Assembly: GCA_965267335.1 (NCBI GenBank)
Contig: OZ253953.1
Location: 1,488,001-1,552,000 of the forward strand
DNA length: 64,000 nucleotides
Direction: 5' to 3'
Source: G965267335 sp965267335
Lineage (GTDB): Bacteria > Bacteroidota > Bacteroidia > Cytophagales > JAAEPT01
The position numbers and the translations under genes are program-made. Of the stretch, positions 40,872 through 49,715 are shown one piece after another. Under the pieces are notes generated by a model. The model was not told where the DNA came from. It worked only from the letters and a program-made list of their open reading frames with translations, and searched no databases. The number at the start of each line of letters is the position of its first letter. Positions within the stretch are counted from its first letter, which is position 1.

Positions 40872-42110
40872 TTATTTTTTCTCGATTGAGATATAATCGC
40901 TATCCTTCCCTCTATTCCATTCAAGTCCGATGGCATGCTCTCCTTTATCCAGATCAGCAGGGATTGATATGGTAATTGTGCTGCTGGTTTGACTGGTTGC
41001 TTGCAGCGGATAGGTTTTTTTTGCGGTCATATCATAGAGCTTGATGACTAAGTCATTCGGTACGTTTCGTTTCAGTTCAAGAGTCACGCTTTCTGCTCCA
41101 GAAACTTTCTTAGGCTTAATCCTTTTGATGATATCACTATCCACAGGCTTTTTGCCGAATACATTGATATTAACATATCGGTGAGGATTGGCTTGCATAT
41201 CGGCTACCAGGAAATTCAGGTCAATGACCATTTCGTTGATATTATCATGTAACGTAGGATCATTTAAAAGTTTGCTCATACTTCCATCACCGTTTTGCAT
41301 CTTATCAAGTAGTTCAGTTAGTGTGGAGATCATATCATTGGCGCTGGCAATGGTAGTTTTAAGTTTTGAGTTCTTGAGACTATCAGATATTGAATTGAAA
41401 TTATCGATTGTAGGTTGTGCTTTTTTGATCGTAGTTCTAATGTCTGTAATGAGTCCGTTGGTATTATTGATCGTAGCTTTTAAACTTCTTCTATTTTCAG
41501 CCACCATTCCATTTAACTGGCCGGTTAACGAATCGAGATTCGCTGTAATATTCTTAAAGTTAACAGCGACTTGCTTGAGGTCTCCCTTGCCTGATTCAAC
41601 ATCAATTTTTCCAACTAGAGCATTCAGTTTTTCGATGGCATTTTGAATGGCTGGCACCGCTTCTCTTGTCAAAACATCCTGAACACTTAACACTACTTTA
41701 GCACGCATTTCATCACCATCTTCATAGTAGCCGGCATTTTTTAAAGCTTTCGCATTATTTTTTATTGAATCAGGTGCTTGTAAATCGACCACTACACCAA
41801 CAACCGGAATTGAAGAAATAGTTGCTGAATAGGCCCGGCTTACTTTTATGTGGTCATCAACGGCTATAGTAATTAAAATGGAGTCTGCCTCATCGTGAAG
41901 GAATTCAACGCTCTTCACTTTTCCGATTGCCTTATCCTTCATATTAACGGGATTTGTAGGCAGAAGACCTTGTGCATTAGGGTACTTGAATGTGAAAAAC
42001 TGATCGCTTGAGAATACGTTTCCTGTTTTCAGATAGTTAAAACCGAAGTAGAGGATAAGCCCGGTGGTCAATACTAGTGTACCAACCTTAAATTCCTTAG
42101 ATAGTTTCAA
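40872..42110 (-). CDS. MlaD/MCE domain protein
   Basis: 412 residues. One N-terminal transmembrane helix (KVGTLVLTTGLILYFGFNYL, residues about 7-26) is followed by a single MCE domain (residues about 37-115, with FTFKYPNAQGLLPTNPV and IGKVKSVEFLHD) and a long helical region with coiled-coil character. This is the layout of the substrate-binding subunit of Mla-type lipid transporters between inner and outer membranes. The matching MlaE permease and MlaF ATPase are not in the window. It starts five bases after the amidase gene, so the two form an operon divergent from the LptD-like gene. Confidence 0.92.
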   Translation of the reverse strand: MKLSKEFKVGTLVLTTGLILYFGFNYLKTGNVFSSDQFFTFKYPNAQGLLPTNPVNMKDKAIGKVKSVEFLHDEADSILITIAVDDHIKVSRAYSATISSIPVVGVVVDLQAPDSIKNNAKALKNAGYYEDGDEMRAKVVLSVQDVLTREAVPAIQNAIEKLNALVGKIDVESGKGDLKQVAVNFKNITANLDSLTGQLNGMVAENRRSLKATINNTNGLITDIRTTIKKAQPTIDNFNSISDSLKNSKLKTTIASANDMISTLTELLDKMQNGDGSMSKLLNDPTLHDNINEMVIDLNFLVADMQANPHRYVNINVFGKKPVDSDIIKRIKPKKVSGAESVTLELKRNVPNDLVIKLYDMTAKKTYPLQATSQTSSTITISIPADLDKGEHAIGLEWNRGKDSDYISIEKK

Positions 42111-42115
42111 ATCTT

Positions 42116-42901
42116 TTACTGTTTGTTCAGTTCGTCCATCTCAGATTTATACTCCTTGACGGCTTCAAAAATTCCTTCTGCGATTTTCTGTTGCCCATCA
42201 GTTGTTTTCAGGAAGGACTCTTCAGTTGAGTTGGATAAGAAACCTGTTTCAATTAGAACACTCGGCATTGTCGTTTTCCAAAGTACAAGAAAACCAGCCT
42301 GGTTGATACCGCGGCTACGTCTTTTTGATTTGCTTACAAATTTCTTTTCGACCTTACTGGCAAACTTAACACTATTCCTAATGTTAGAGCTTTGCAGAAT
42401 TTCACGCATGATATAATATTCATCGGTGTGTTCAAAGCCTTCGTAGTTTTTTTCGTAATCATCCTCTTGCTTGATTACAGAATTCTCTCTTTCCATCACC
42501 ATTAAGTTGCCGGAAGTCTTATGCAGCCCCATGGTATATGTCTCGGTGCCGTAGGCAGAGGTAGAAGGAGATGAGTTGCAATGGATGGAGATAAATAAGT
42601 CTGCTCCGCTTTCATTGGCGATCTTTGCTCTTTCATGAAGTTCGATGAACTTGTCGGAGTCCCTTGTCAAAATGACATTTACTCCGGGGAGATTTTTTTG
42701 AATATTGTCCTTTAGTTTGAGCGCAATGTTCAAAGCGACATCTGCTTCTTCAACATGCTTACCCAGGCAGCCAGGGTCTTTACCTCCATGGCCAGCATCA
42801 ATGACAATAGTTCTTACCGCGATATCCTGAACATTTAAAGGTGCATAGGAACTCAGGATAAATGTAAACGCGAGGACGAAAATTATAGCTCTTTTTCCCA
42901 A
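42116..42901 (-). CDS. N-acetylmuramoyl-L-alanine amidase (AmiC type)
   Basis: Zinc amidase cutting peptide stems from peptidoglycan. The catalytic domain shows VIDAGHGGKDPG (first His), EADVALNIALKL (Glu), LFISIHCNSSP (second His) and VLIETGFLSN (catalytic Glu). The start is uncertain: the frame opens with GTG at 42994, and a TTG at 42901 gives a compact signal peptide (MGKRAIIFVLAFTFILSSYA), which I prefer. No ATG is available. It heads an operon with mlaD; a 10-base perfect inverted repeat lies just upstream of the chosen start. Confidence 0.85.
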   Translation of the reverse strand: MGKRAIIFVLAFTFILSSYAPLNVQDIAVRTIVIDAGHGGKDPGCLGKHVEEADVALNIALKLKDNIQKNLPGVNVILTRDSDKFIELHERAKIANESGADLFISIHCNSSPSTSAYGTETYTMGLHKTSGNLMVMERENSVIKQEDDYEKNYEGFEHTDEYYIMREILQSSNIRNSVKFASKVEKKFVSKSKRRSRGINQAGFLVLWKTTMPSVLIETGFLSNSTEESFLKTTDGQQKIAEGIFEAVKEYKSEMDELNKQ

Positions 42902-42902
42902 T

Positions 42903-42933
42903 TTATTGTAATGTTTAGCGTTTATTACAATAA
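42903..42933. repeat. Perfect 10-base inverted repeat between the amidase and lptD-like genes
   Basis: TTATTGTAAT (42903-42912) and ATTACAATAA (42924-42933) are exact inverted copies around 11 bases. If the amidase starts at 42901 this sits directly before it, as an operator or an mRNA hairpin. Confidence 0.6.
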
Positions 42934-42984
42934 TTTTACGCAAAAATGCGAATTTTTGTACAATTCTGAAAACCGGATTCAAAC

Positions 42985-45684
42985 ATTTTAGCACGACTTT
43001 TTATACTGTTTATCATTGTATTAGCTTTTGCTCAAGCACGTGCTCAGGTTTCTACTACCGGCCAGCGAATCAAATCTGATTCCCTGACAGCAAACCCTGC
43101 CAAATACGCAAATGGCAAGAAAGACATAGAAACAACAGTCAAATATAATGCCAGAGACTCAATCTATTTTGATGTAAAAACGCAAACGGTTAAACTTTTT
43201 GGAGGGGTGAATGATAAAGGTGATCCAATGGCAAGCGTAGATTATGGTGAGCTTCATCTGGAGGCTGCTTACATTGAGATTAACTGGAAGACAAATGTTA
43301 TTACGGCCAAAGGGATATTTGATAAAAAGGGAAATTATGTGGGGGCACCAGTATACATTGATAACGGTGAAAATGAGACTTTTTATAATGATAGTATTAA
43401 GTACAATACGGTCACCAAGCAGGGTATAGTGTGGAAAATGAAAAATGACCAGGCCAAGGATCAACATTTGACCGGTGATCTGACGAGGGTTGATGGAACA
43501 ACAAAAAACGTTTATGTGTATGAGGGTCAATTTTGTCCATGTGAGGACCCTAACGCAAGTACTTATGTAAAAGCAAAGAAAATTAAGGTTATTCCTGGCA
43601 AAAGAGTTGTGACCGGACCTTTTCAGCTTTGGATAGCCGATTTGCCAACTCCTTTATTTCTACCCTTTGGTTTATTTCCAATTAGTCAACAACGAACATC
43701 AGGTGTCATCATACCTTACTATGGAGAGTCTGTTGATCGCGGTTTTTTTCTCCGAAACGGAGGGTATTACTGGGCCATAAGCAATAAAATGGATTTGAAG
43801 CTCACGGGAGATGTTTATACTAAAGGTGGCTGGGGTGTTAACTCGGCTTTTCATTATAAAGACCGCTATAAGTTTGATGGTAACTTAGACTTGAGTTATA
43901 ACAAACGGATAAACTTTATTGATGAAGCAGACAACTATGAAGAGCAAAATGACTTTTGGGTTACCTGGAGACATAAGCCCAAAACCCGTGGAGGTAAAAG
44001 GTTTTCAGCTGAAGTAGAGGCGGGAACCTCAACGTATAATTCCAGTAATTCGATGCTTACTTCAAATTATCTGGCCAGTAATTTTAAATCATCAGTAAGC
44101 TATTACTCAAAAATCAATAAGACACCTTTTAGCTATGGAATTAATTTGCGTCACAACCAAAATGTTCTGACCAACATCTATAATTTCACTCTTCCAGATG
44201 TGAACGTTTCCATGAACCGGCAATACCCATTTAAAAAGGTTAGGATTAAAAACTCATTGTTGAGTGGTTTGGTCAAGACGCTTAACTTTTCTTACCGTTA
44301 TGATGTGAGAAATGAAGTATCAAACGCCCCGGTGAGTACCTCTTACCCTTTTACAGTTGCTAATATTGACTCATCAAAACTTGATACCCTGGCAGTCAAT
44401 AAAGATAATTTTCAGGCATTAATGGATCGAGCTCGCTTTGGAATGAAGCATACCATACCAATCTCCGCATCAATGTCTGTTGGTCCTTTAAAATTAAATC
44501 CAAGCTTTAGTCTTACTGCTTACGGTTATCCGAAGGAATTGTCATATCAATATAGCGAAGTAGATACGGCCGTATTTGTAACCACTAACACAGGACTAAA
44601 TCACATATATACCTATAATGCCAGCATGAGCGCCAACACAAGAATCTATGCTATATATAAGATGAAAGGGGCACGGCAACCGGCTATTAGGCAAATTATT
44701 ACACCTAATATTTCTTATACATACAAACCTGATTTTGGGGAAGATCGCTTCGGTTATTATGATAATGTTCGTATCAATGAAGATTATGACTCTTCTATTG
44801 TTTCGAGGTACAATGGCTTTTTGTTTGGAACACCATCAAGGGGCAAGCAGTCGAGTGTTGGGTTTTCTATCCAGAACGTTTTTGAAATAAGAAAAAACAA
44901 ACGGGCAGACCCCAATGATAGTACGGGCGTAGCCCATCTCGATGAGGACGGTAGACCTTTGAGGGATAAACCAAAAAAGCTGCTGAATAACCTTAACATA
45001 GGATCGAGCTACAATTTTGCAGCCGATTCATTGCGACTTGCTGTATTCAGGTTATCAACAAGGGCAGATGCTGAGATTCGGAAAATTAAGCTAAATATGA
45101 ACTTTGGGGCTACATTTGATCCATATATCTACGATTCAATTGGTAATGGGAGCGTGGCTAGGGTGGATCGATTTGCTATAGACGAAGGTCAAGGGCTGGC
45201 TAAGCTTACAAATGCGAATTTTGCCCTGAGTACTAATTTAAACCCAAATTCTTTTGACAGAAAGTACACCAAACAGCAAGTGACTCAGGATGTTGATGAT
45301 GATATGATCGATTTTATCAATGAGAATCAGGACTTGTATGTAGACTGGAACACTCCCTGGCAGTTGCAGTTAGGTTATAACCTTGTCTATCGCCAGACAG
45401 GCTTTGCTGATCCCACAATAACACAGTCTCTGACAGTCAGCGGAAATATTAGTCTGACGGAAAAGTGGAAGATCATGGCCAGCTCAGGTTACGATTTTGT
45501 CAACAAGAAACTAAGCTACACCACGGTAAACGTAATGCGTGATCTCAACTGTTGGGAAATGAGCTTCCGATGGGTTCCTTTCGGATTCCGGCAGAGTTAT
45601 ACTTTTGACATAAATATCAAATCTCAGATACTCAAAGACCTCAAATTATCTCGTAAAAGACACTGGATAGACCGAAACTTTTAA
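42985..45684 (+). CDS. LptD-like outer-membrane LPS assembly protein (start unusual)
   Basis: Large beta-barrel protein placing LPS in the outer membrane. The N-terminal OstA-like domain is seen in YFDVKTQTVKLFGGVND, LHLEAAYIEINWKTNVI and DSIKYNTVTKQGIVWKMKN; a barrel of alternating strands fills the remaining 700 residues. Homologous sequence continues upstream of the first GTG (43207), back to a signal peptide (ARLFILFIIVLAFAQARAQ) that has no ATG, GTG or TTG in frame before the TGA at 42967. The start given is an ATT and is tentative. The 3' end overlaps lysS by four bases. Confidence 0.8.
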   Translation: MLARLFILFIIVLAFAQARAQVSTTGQRIKSDSLTANPAKYANGKKDIETTVKYNARDSIYFDVKTQTVKLFGGVNDKGDPMASVDYGELHLEAAYIEINWKTNVITAKGIFDKKGNYVGAPVYIDNGENETFYNDSIKYNTVTKQGIVWKMKNDQAKDQHLTGDLTRVDGTTKNVYVYEGQFCPCEDPNASTYVKAKKIKVIPGKRVVTGPFQLWIADLPTPLFLPFGLFPISQQRTSGVIIPYYGESVDRGFFLRNGGYYWAISNKMDLKLTGDVYTKGGWGVNSAFHYKDRYKFDGNLDLSYNKRINFIDEADNYEEQNDFWVTWRHKPKTRGGKRFSAEVEAGTSTYNSSNSMLTSNYLASNFKSSVSYYSKINKTPFSYGINLRHNQNVLTNIYNFTLPDVNVSMNRQYPFKKVRIKNSLLSGLVKTLNFSYRYDVRNEVSNAPVSTSYPFTVANIDSSKLDTLAVNKDNFQALMDRARFGMKHTIPISASMSVGPLKLNPSFSLTAYGYPKELSYQYSEVDTAVFVTTNTGLNHIYTYNASMSANTRIYAIYKMKGARQPAIRQIITPNISYTYKPDFGEDRFGYYDNVRINEDYDSSIVSRYNGFLFGTPSRGKQSSVGFSIQNVFEIRKNKRADPNDSTGVAHLDEDGRPLRDKPKKLLNNLNIGSSYNFAADSLRLAVFRLSTRADAEIRKIKLNMNFGATFDPYIYDSIGNGSVARVDRFAIDEGQGLAKLTNANFALSTNLNPNSFDRKYTKQQVTQDVDDDMIDFINENQDLYVDWNTPWQLQLGYNLVYRQTGFADPTITQSLTVSGNISLTEKWKIMASSGYDFVNKKLSYTTVNVMRDLNCWEMSFRWVPFGFRQSYTFDINIKSQILKDLKLSRKRHWIDRNF

Positions 45685-47408
45685 GCTACCCATTCAGCAA
45701 CATCTTCCTTGCTCGGGGCAGGAATGTCTAGCTTGAGCTTTTTTCTCAGTCCACAAATGTCATTGTGAAGCTTATTAGGATTAGCCTCTTTCAATTGATC
45801 AATTGTAAGAATCCCTGCCTTCTGTAGAGCAGCTACCCATTCTGTTGGTACTCCTTGCTTCTGAAAATCAGCTTCTGATGCAAATTCTTGTTTCTTTTCT
45901 GGTCTCATTTGAGGGAAGAAGATAACCTCCTGAATGGAAGGAGAATTTGTCATTATCATGGCGAGCCTGTCAATACCAATTCCAAGACCGGCAGTTGGAG
46001 GCATTCCGTACTCAAGTGCTCTGAGGAAGTCTTCATCCAACACCATAGCTTCATCATCACCAAGGTCACGGAGCCTCAATTGGTCCTCAAACCTTTCTCT
46101 TTGATCCACGGGGTCGTTTAGCTCAGAGAAGGCATTGCAAATTTCTTTACCATTACAGATCGCTTCGAAACGCTCAACTAACCCTTCTTTGTCTCTGTGC
46201 TTTTTTGCAAGCGGTGACATTTCCAACGGATAGTCTGTTATGAATGTTGGCTGGATAAGGTTTGGTTCACACTTCTCTCCAAAAATTTCATCAATGATTT
46301 TGCCTTTGCCCATGGTTTCATCGATCTCCACATTCAGTTCTTTGGCTGTTTTTCGGAGTTCATCTTCGCTCATTTCAGAAATATCGATTTTAGTGAAGTG
46401 TTCAATTGCTTCGTACATCGTGAATCTCTTCCATGGTCTTTCGAAGTTGATGGTATGTTCTCCCACTTTGACTTTAGTAGAACCATTTATTTTTATTGCG
46501 ACCTGTTCGATCATTTCTTCGACCAGGTCCATCATCCAATAGTAGTCCTTATAAGCCGCATATAGCTCAACCTGAGTGAATTCAGGGTTATGAAATCTTG
46601 ACATTCCTTCGTTTCGGAAGTCTTTTGCAAACTCGTACACCCTATCAAAACCACCTACAATCAGCCTTTTCAGGTATAACTCATTAGCAATCCTCAAATA
46701 GAGGGGCATGTCTAATGTATTGTGATGTGTTTTGAATGGTCGAGCTGATGCACCACCATAAATGGGTTGTAAAACAGGGGTTTCCACTTCCATAAATCCA
46801 CGGCCATTGAGGTAGTCTCGCATCCCATGAACCATCATAGACCTCTTTCGGAAAATATCTCTGTTCTCGGGGTTGACGATCAGATCAACGTAACGCTGTC
46901 TGTATCTTTGTTCAGGGTCAGTGAATGCATCGTGAGTAACCTCTTTGCCATCTTGGTCCTCAGTTTTCTTCACAACAGGAAGTGGACGGAGGGATTTGCT
47001 TAGCACAACGAGTTCTCTGGCCCAAATAGAAATCTCACCTACTTCTGTCGTAAATACATGTCCTTTGATTCCGATAATATCACCGATATCCAGCATTTTT
47101 TTGAATACATCATTGTAAAGACTTTTGTCCTCATCTTTACAAATTTCATCTCTAGCGATATAGACCTGCATACGGCCAGTCTGATCCTGAAGCTCGGCAA
47201 ATGAAGCTTTTCCCATGACTCTTCTGCTCATTAATCTACCCGCAACAATAATACGCCCGTAGTCATTGGGTCTCTTTTCAAAATTTAGCAGAATATCTCT
47301 GATGGAGGAATTTACTCTATATTCGGCAGCTGGATAGGGCTCAATTCCTAATTTTGAAAGATTTTCTCTTTTCTCCCTTCTAAGTAATTCTTGTTCGCTT
47401 AAGTGCAT
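45681..47408 (-). CDS. lysS: Lysyl-tRNA synthetase, class II, with C-terminal extension
   Basis: 575 residues from the ATG at 47408 (MHLSEQELLRREKRENL). The N-terminal OB-fold tRNA-binding domain runs to about residue 150 (IIVAGRLMSRRVMGKASF). Class II motifs follow: motif 2 FRNEGMSRFHNPEFTQVELY and motif 3 GLGIGIDRLAMIM. The catalytic core normally ends near VIFFPQMRP; here another 70 or so residues follow (VPTEWVAALQKAGILTIDQL...CGLRKKLKL), a helix-hairpin-like module that I know from Bacteroidota LysS but not from E. coli. It converges on the LptD-like gene with overlapping stops. Confidence 0.96.
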   Translation of the reverse strand: MHLSEQELLRREKRENLSKLGIEPYPAAEYRVNSSIRDILLNFEKRPNDYGRIIVAGRLMSRRVMGKASFAELQDQTGRMQVYIARDEICKDEDKSLYNDVFKKMLDIGDIIGIKGHVFTTEVGEISIWARELVVLSKSLRPLPVVKKTEDQDGKEVTHDAFTDPEQRYRQRYVDLIVNPENRDIFRKRSMMVHGMRDYLNGRGFMEVETPVLQPIYGGASARPFKTHHNTLDMPLYLRIANELYLKRLIVGGFDRVYEFAKDFRNEGMSRFHNPEFTQVELYAAYKDYYWMMDLVEEMIEQVAIKINGSTKVKVGEHTINFERPWKRFTMYEAIEHFTKIDISEMSEDELRKTAKELNVEIDETMGKGKIIDEIFGEKCEPNLIQPTFITDYPLEMSPLAKKHRDKEGLVERFEAICNGKEICNAFSELNDPVDQRERFEDQLRLRDLGDDEAMVLDEDFLRALEYGMPPTAGLGIGIDRLAMIMTNSPSIQEVIFFPQMRPEKKQEFASEADFQKQGVPTEWVAALQKAGILTIDQLKEANPNKLHNDICGLRKKLKLDIPAPSKEDVAEWVA

Positions 47409-47435
47409 TCTGACGATGAATTTTATTTCGGAACG

Positions 47436-47443
47436 CAAATATA
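47436..47443 (-). promoter_or_regulatory. -7 box of the lysS promoter
   Basis: TATATTTG on the minus strand (47443 to 47436), 27 bases before the chosen lysS ATG. A TTTG upstream is present but at shorter than normal spacing. Confidence 0.45.
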
Positions 47444-47668
47444 GCCCATTTTAAAGCAAATTAAGGAACCCTGGTGTGTGAAATTTATATAGGAACTGAA
47501 TCATTTAAAATAAAGGCGTGATACGATTCGTTATTGTTTGTAATTCTGTCACTTTTTCCCGGATTCATTCTGGTACAGGATTTGTGATGTTAAGAGGTAA
47601 TAAGGCTTTAATAAAAGACCATTAATTTCTAAATTGCGCAAGAATTTTTTCATTATAACAGAGCAAAG

Positions 47669-49546
47669 ATGTTTTGTAGAGTAGGTACGATCAGATTATC
47701 CAATAAAATTCAGGTTCTAATATTGATCCTGGCTGCATTTATAGCTGTTCCGGCAAAAGCACAAATGACCAAGGGGCTCATGAAAGACTCTTTGGCATTA
47801 ATGTCTTTTTTTAACAGCACCAAAGATTCAAGATACTGGAGTGGGTATCGCAGCTGGGAAGGCAAGCCAATGAAGCGATGGGTAGGCGTGCGATTGGATA
47901 AAAGAGGTGGTGAGATGAGAGTTGTCAGCTTGCAATTAAAAGGAACATTGTTTAGTAAGATTGAGGGCAAAATTCCTTCTGCTTTGGGTAATTTGGAGTA
48001 TTTGGAATATTTGATGTTTACCTATCAGAATTTTGATTCCGAACTCCCATCATCAATTGGAAATCTTACTAACCTGAAGACTCTAATTATTGAGAATAGT
48101 AACCTAAAAGGAGAGGTTCCCTCGACAATAAGCAATCTGACCAATTTGGAAACCCTGAGTTTTTATATGAATAATATGAAGGGCAATCCGATTAATGATA
48201 TTTCGAATTGTAAAGATTTGAAATTTTTATTTCTCAACAACAATAGTTTTTCCGGGCAAGTGCCGGCTGCTATTGGCGAGTTAAGAAAATTAGAAACACT
48301 GAATATTGGGCACAATAACTTTACAGGGGATCCTGCAGTTGCTCTTTCAGATTGTAAAAAAATCGCACGACTCGATGTGAGTGATAACCCAAAATTACAA
48401 ACACGCAATATCCTGGAGCGACTTGGGGATTTCCCAAATATGAATAACCTTGATCTCGATAATACGGTGATTAATGGCACCATGCCTGAGATTACCAAGG
48501 TCAATAAGAATCTGGTTTATATGGATTTAGATTCAACGGGTGTTAAAGGTAAAATTCCGGAAAGCATTAAAAACCTTACATCTCTTAATGAATTTTATAT
48601 TGCCAACAATGAAGTTGATGAGTTACCAGTATTACCAAGATTGCGTGAGCTTGGTGCCGATAATAACCTGCTGGAGTTTGACGATATAGAAAGAAATATT
48701 GCTATACCAATGTTACACTATGCTGATCAGGCAGACGTGTATGACAGTAGAGATATCACTGCACGCGAAGGCTCTACAGTTATATTTCATGGGAAAATAG
48801 GAGGTGAGGCAAATATTTATCAATGGAGGAAAGGCTTCAGAAGAGTTGATACTACAAACAATGCTGATTTTACCATTACTGATTTTTCCAGTGAAGACGA
48901 AGGCTCTTACTCATGTTCTATTAAGAATAGTCTGGCCACAAGAACCATCATTCGAAGAAAACCAATTAACGTAAAATCAATTCCAGGAATTGAAATTGGA
49001 GATAAGTTTCCGATTACAATCAATGGAGATCTGGGGATTCCAGGAGCATCATACGAGTGGTCCAATGGCTCTAAGCGACCAAAGACAACTTTTACTAAAG
49101 GCGATACGCTACGCTTGACCGTGAATATTGGTAAGGATGTAACGATAATTGAGGAATGGACTATTGAGTTACCGTGGCATGAAGCTCCACCCAAGCCGGA
49201 CAAGATTATTACATTTGAAAATGTCCTCTTTGAAAGAGGGTCTACCCACATGATTTCAGGAGAAGATGAGTTGGATAAGCTTGCCAAGATGATGAATGCT
49301 TATCCCGAGGTATATATTCAGGTGATGGGCCATACTGATAACCAGGGGGATCCCCGGAAGAATCAGATTTTATCGGAAAACAGAACCAAAGTTATTCGGG
49401 AATATTTAATTCGTAAAGGTGTAAAGTCCTACCGAATTGATGTGGTGGGTTATGGTGATACCATGCCCAAGTATAGCAATTTAAAAGAAGCTACAAGAAG
49501 GTTGAACAGAAGGGTTGAGTTTAAGGTAATAGACAAGAGCAAGTAG
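47669..49546 (+). CDS. Exported LRR - Ig-like - OmpA fusion protein
   Basis: 625 residues in four parts. A signal peptide ends near residue 32 (LILILAAFIAVPAKA). A leucine-rich-repeat domain of the plant receptor type follows (residues about 40-330), with repeats such as IPSALGNLEYLEYL and VPAAIGELRKLETLNIGHNNF. An Ig-like domain comes next (residues about 350-425; EGSTVIFHGKIGG, then DEGSYSCSIKN), followed by a second beta-rich linker. The C-terminus (about 510-625) is an OmpA-type peptidoglycan-binding domain: NVLFERGSTHM and VMGHTDNQGDPRKNQILSENR. It is probably an outer-membrane or periplasmic adhesin-like protein tied to the cell wall. It has no operon partners. Confidence 0.88.
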   Translation: MFCRVGTIRLSNKIQVLILILAAFIAVPAKAQMTKGLMKDSLALMSFFNSTKDSRYWSGYRSWEGKPMKRWVGVRLDKRGGEMRVVSLQLKGTLFSKIEGKIPSALGNLEYLEYLMFTYQNFDSELPSSIGNLTNLKTLIIENSNLKGEVPSTISNLTNLETLSFYMNNMKGNPINDISNCKDLKFLFLNNNSFSGQVPAAIGELRKLETLNIGHNNFTGDPAVALSDCKKIARLDVSDNPKLQTRNILERLGDFPNMNNLDLDNTVINGTMPEITKVNKNLVYMDLDSTGVKGKIPESIKNLTSLNEFYIANNEVDELPVLPRLRELGADNNLLEFDDIERNIAIPMLHYADQADVYDSRDITAREGSTVIFHGKIGGEANIYQWRKGFRRVDTTNNADFTITDFSSEDEGSYSCSIKNSLATRTIIRRKPINVKSIPGIEIGDKFPITINGDLGIPGASYEWSNGSKRPKTTFTKGDTLRLTVNIGKDVTIIEEWTIELPWHEAPPKPDKIITFENVLFERGSTHMISGEDELDKLAKMMNAYPEVYIQVMGHTDNQGDPRKNQILSENRTKVIREYLIRKGVKSYRIDVVGYGDTMPKYSNLKEATRRLNRRVEFKVIDKSK

Positions 49547-49680
49547 CGGCCGACCAAAGGAAAAAAGCTCCCCAAGAACTAATTTTGAGGAATTAATCAA
49601 TATTTGTTGCGCTGAAGGAACAAAATTGATTTTTAAGTATGTTTTATTACATATTGCATAGACTTATTATTTATTAGAAC

Positions 49681-49688
49681 TATATTTG
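49681..49688 (+). promoter_or_regulatory. -7 box before the DAHP synthase/chorismate mutase gene
   Basis: TATATTTG matches TAnnTTTG 27 bases before the ATG. No TTTG at 19 bases. The short leader carries the palindrome ATTTTCGAAAAT (49694-49705) and GGAGG (49708-49712). Confidence 0.5.
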
Positions 49689-49715
49689 TAGCCATTTTCG
49701 AAAATTCGGAGGATA

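Noticed and set aside
40137..40889. 250-codon plus-strand open frame
   Set aside because: It lies wholly antisense to the methylcrotonyl-type carboxylase gene, has no recognisable domain and shows shadow-type composition.
41188..41646. 152-codon plus-strand open frame within mlaD
   Set aside because: Antisense shadow of the coiled-coil region of MlaD.
43207..43209. GTG at 43207, preceded by GGAGGG, as the start of the LptD-like gene
   Set aside because: GGAGGG directly abuts the GTG, too close to act as a ribosome site, and homologous sequence plus a signal peptide continue upstream.
47440..47668. Non-coding stretch between lysS and the LRR protein gene searched for small genes or RNAs
   Set aside because: Only a tiny frame near 47587 (12 codons) with no features; no structure beyond the lysS -7 box.
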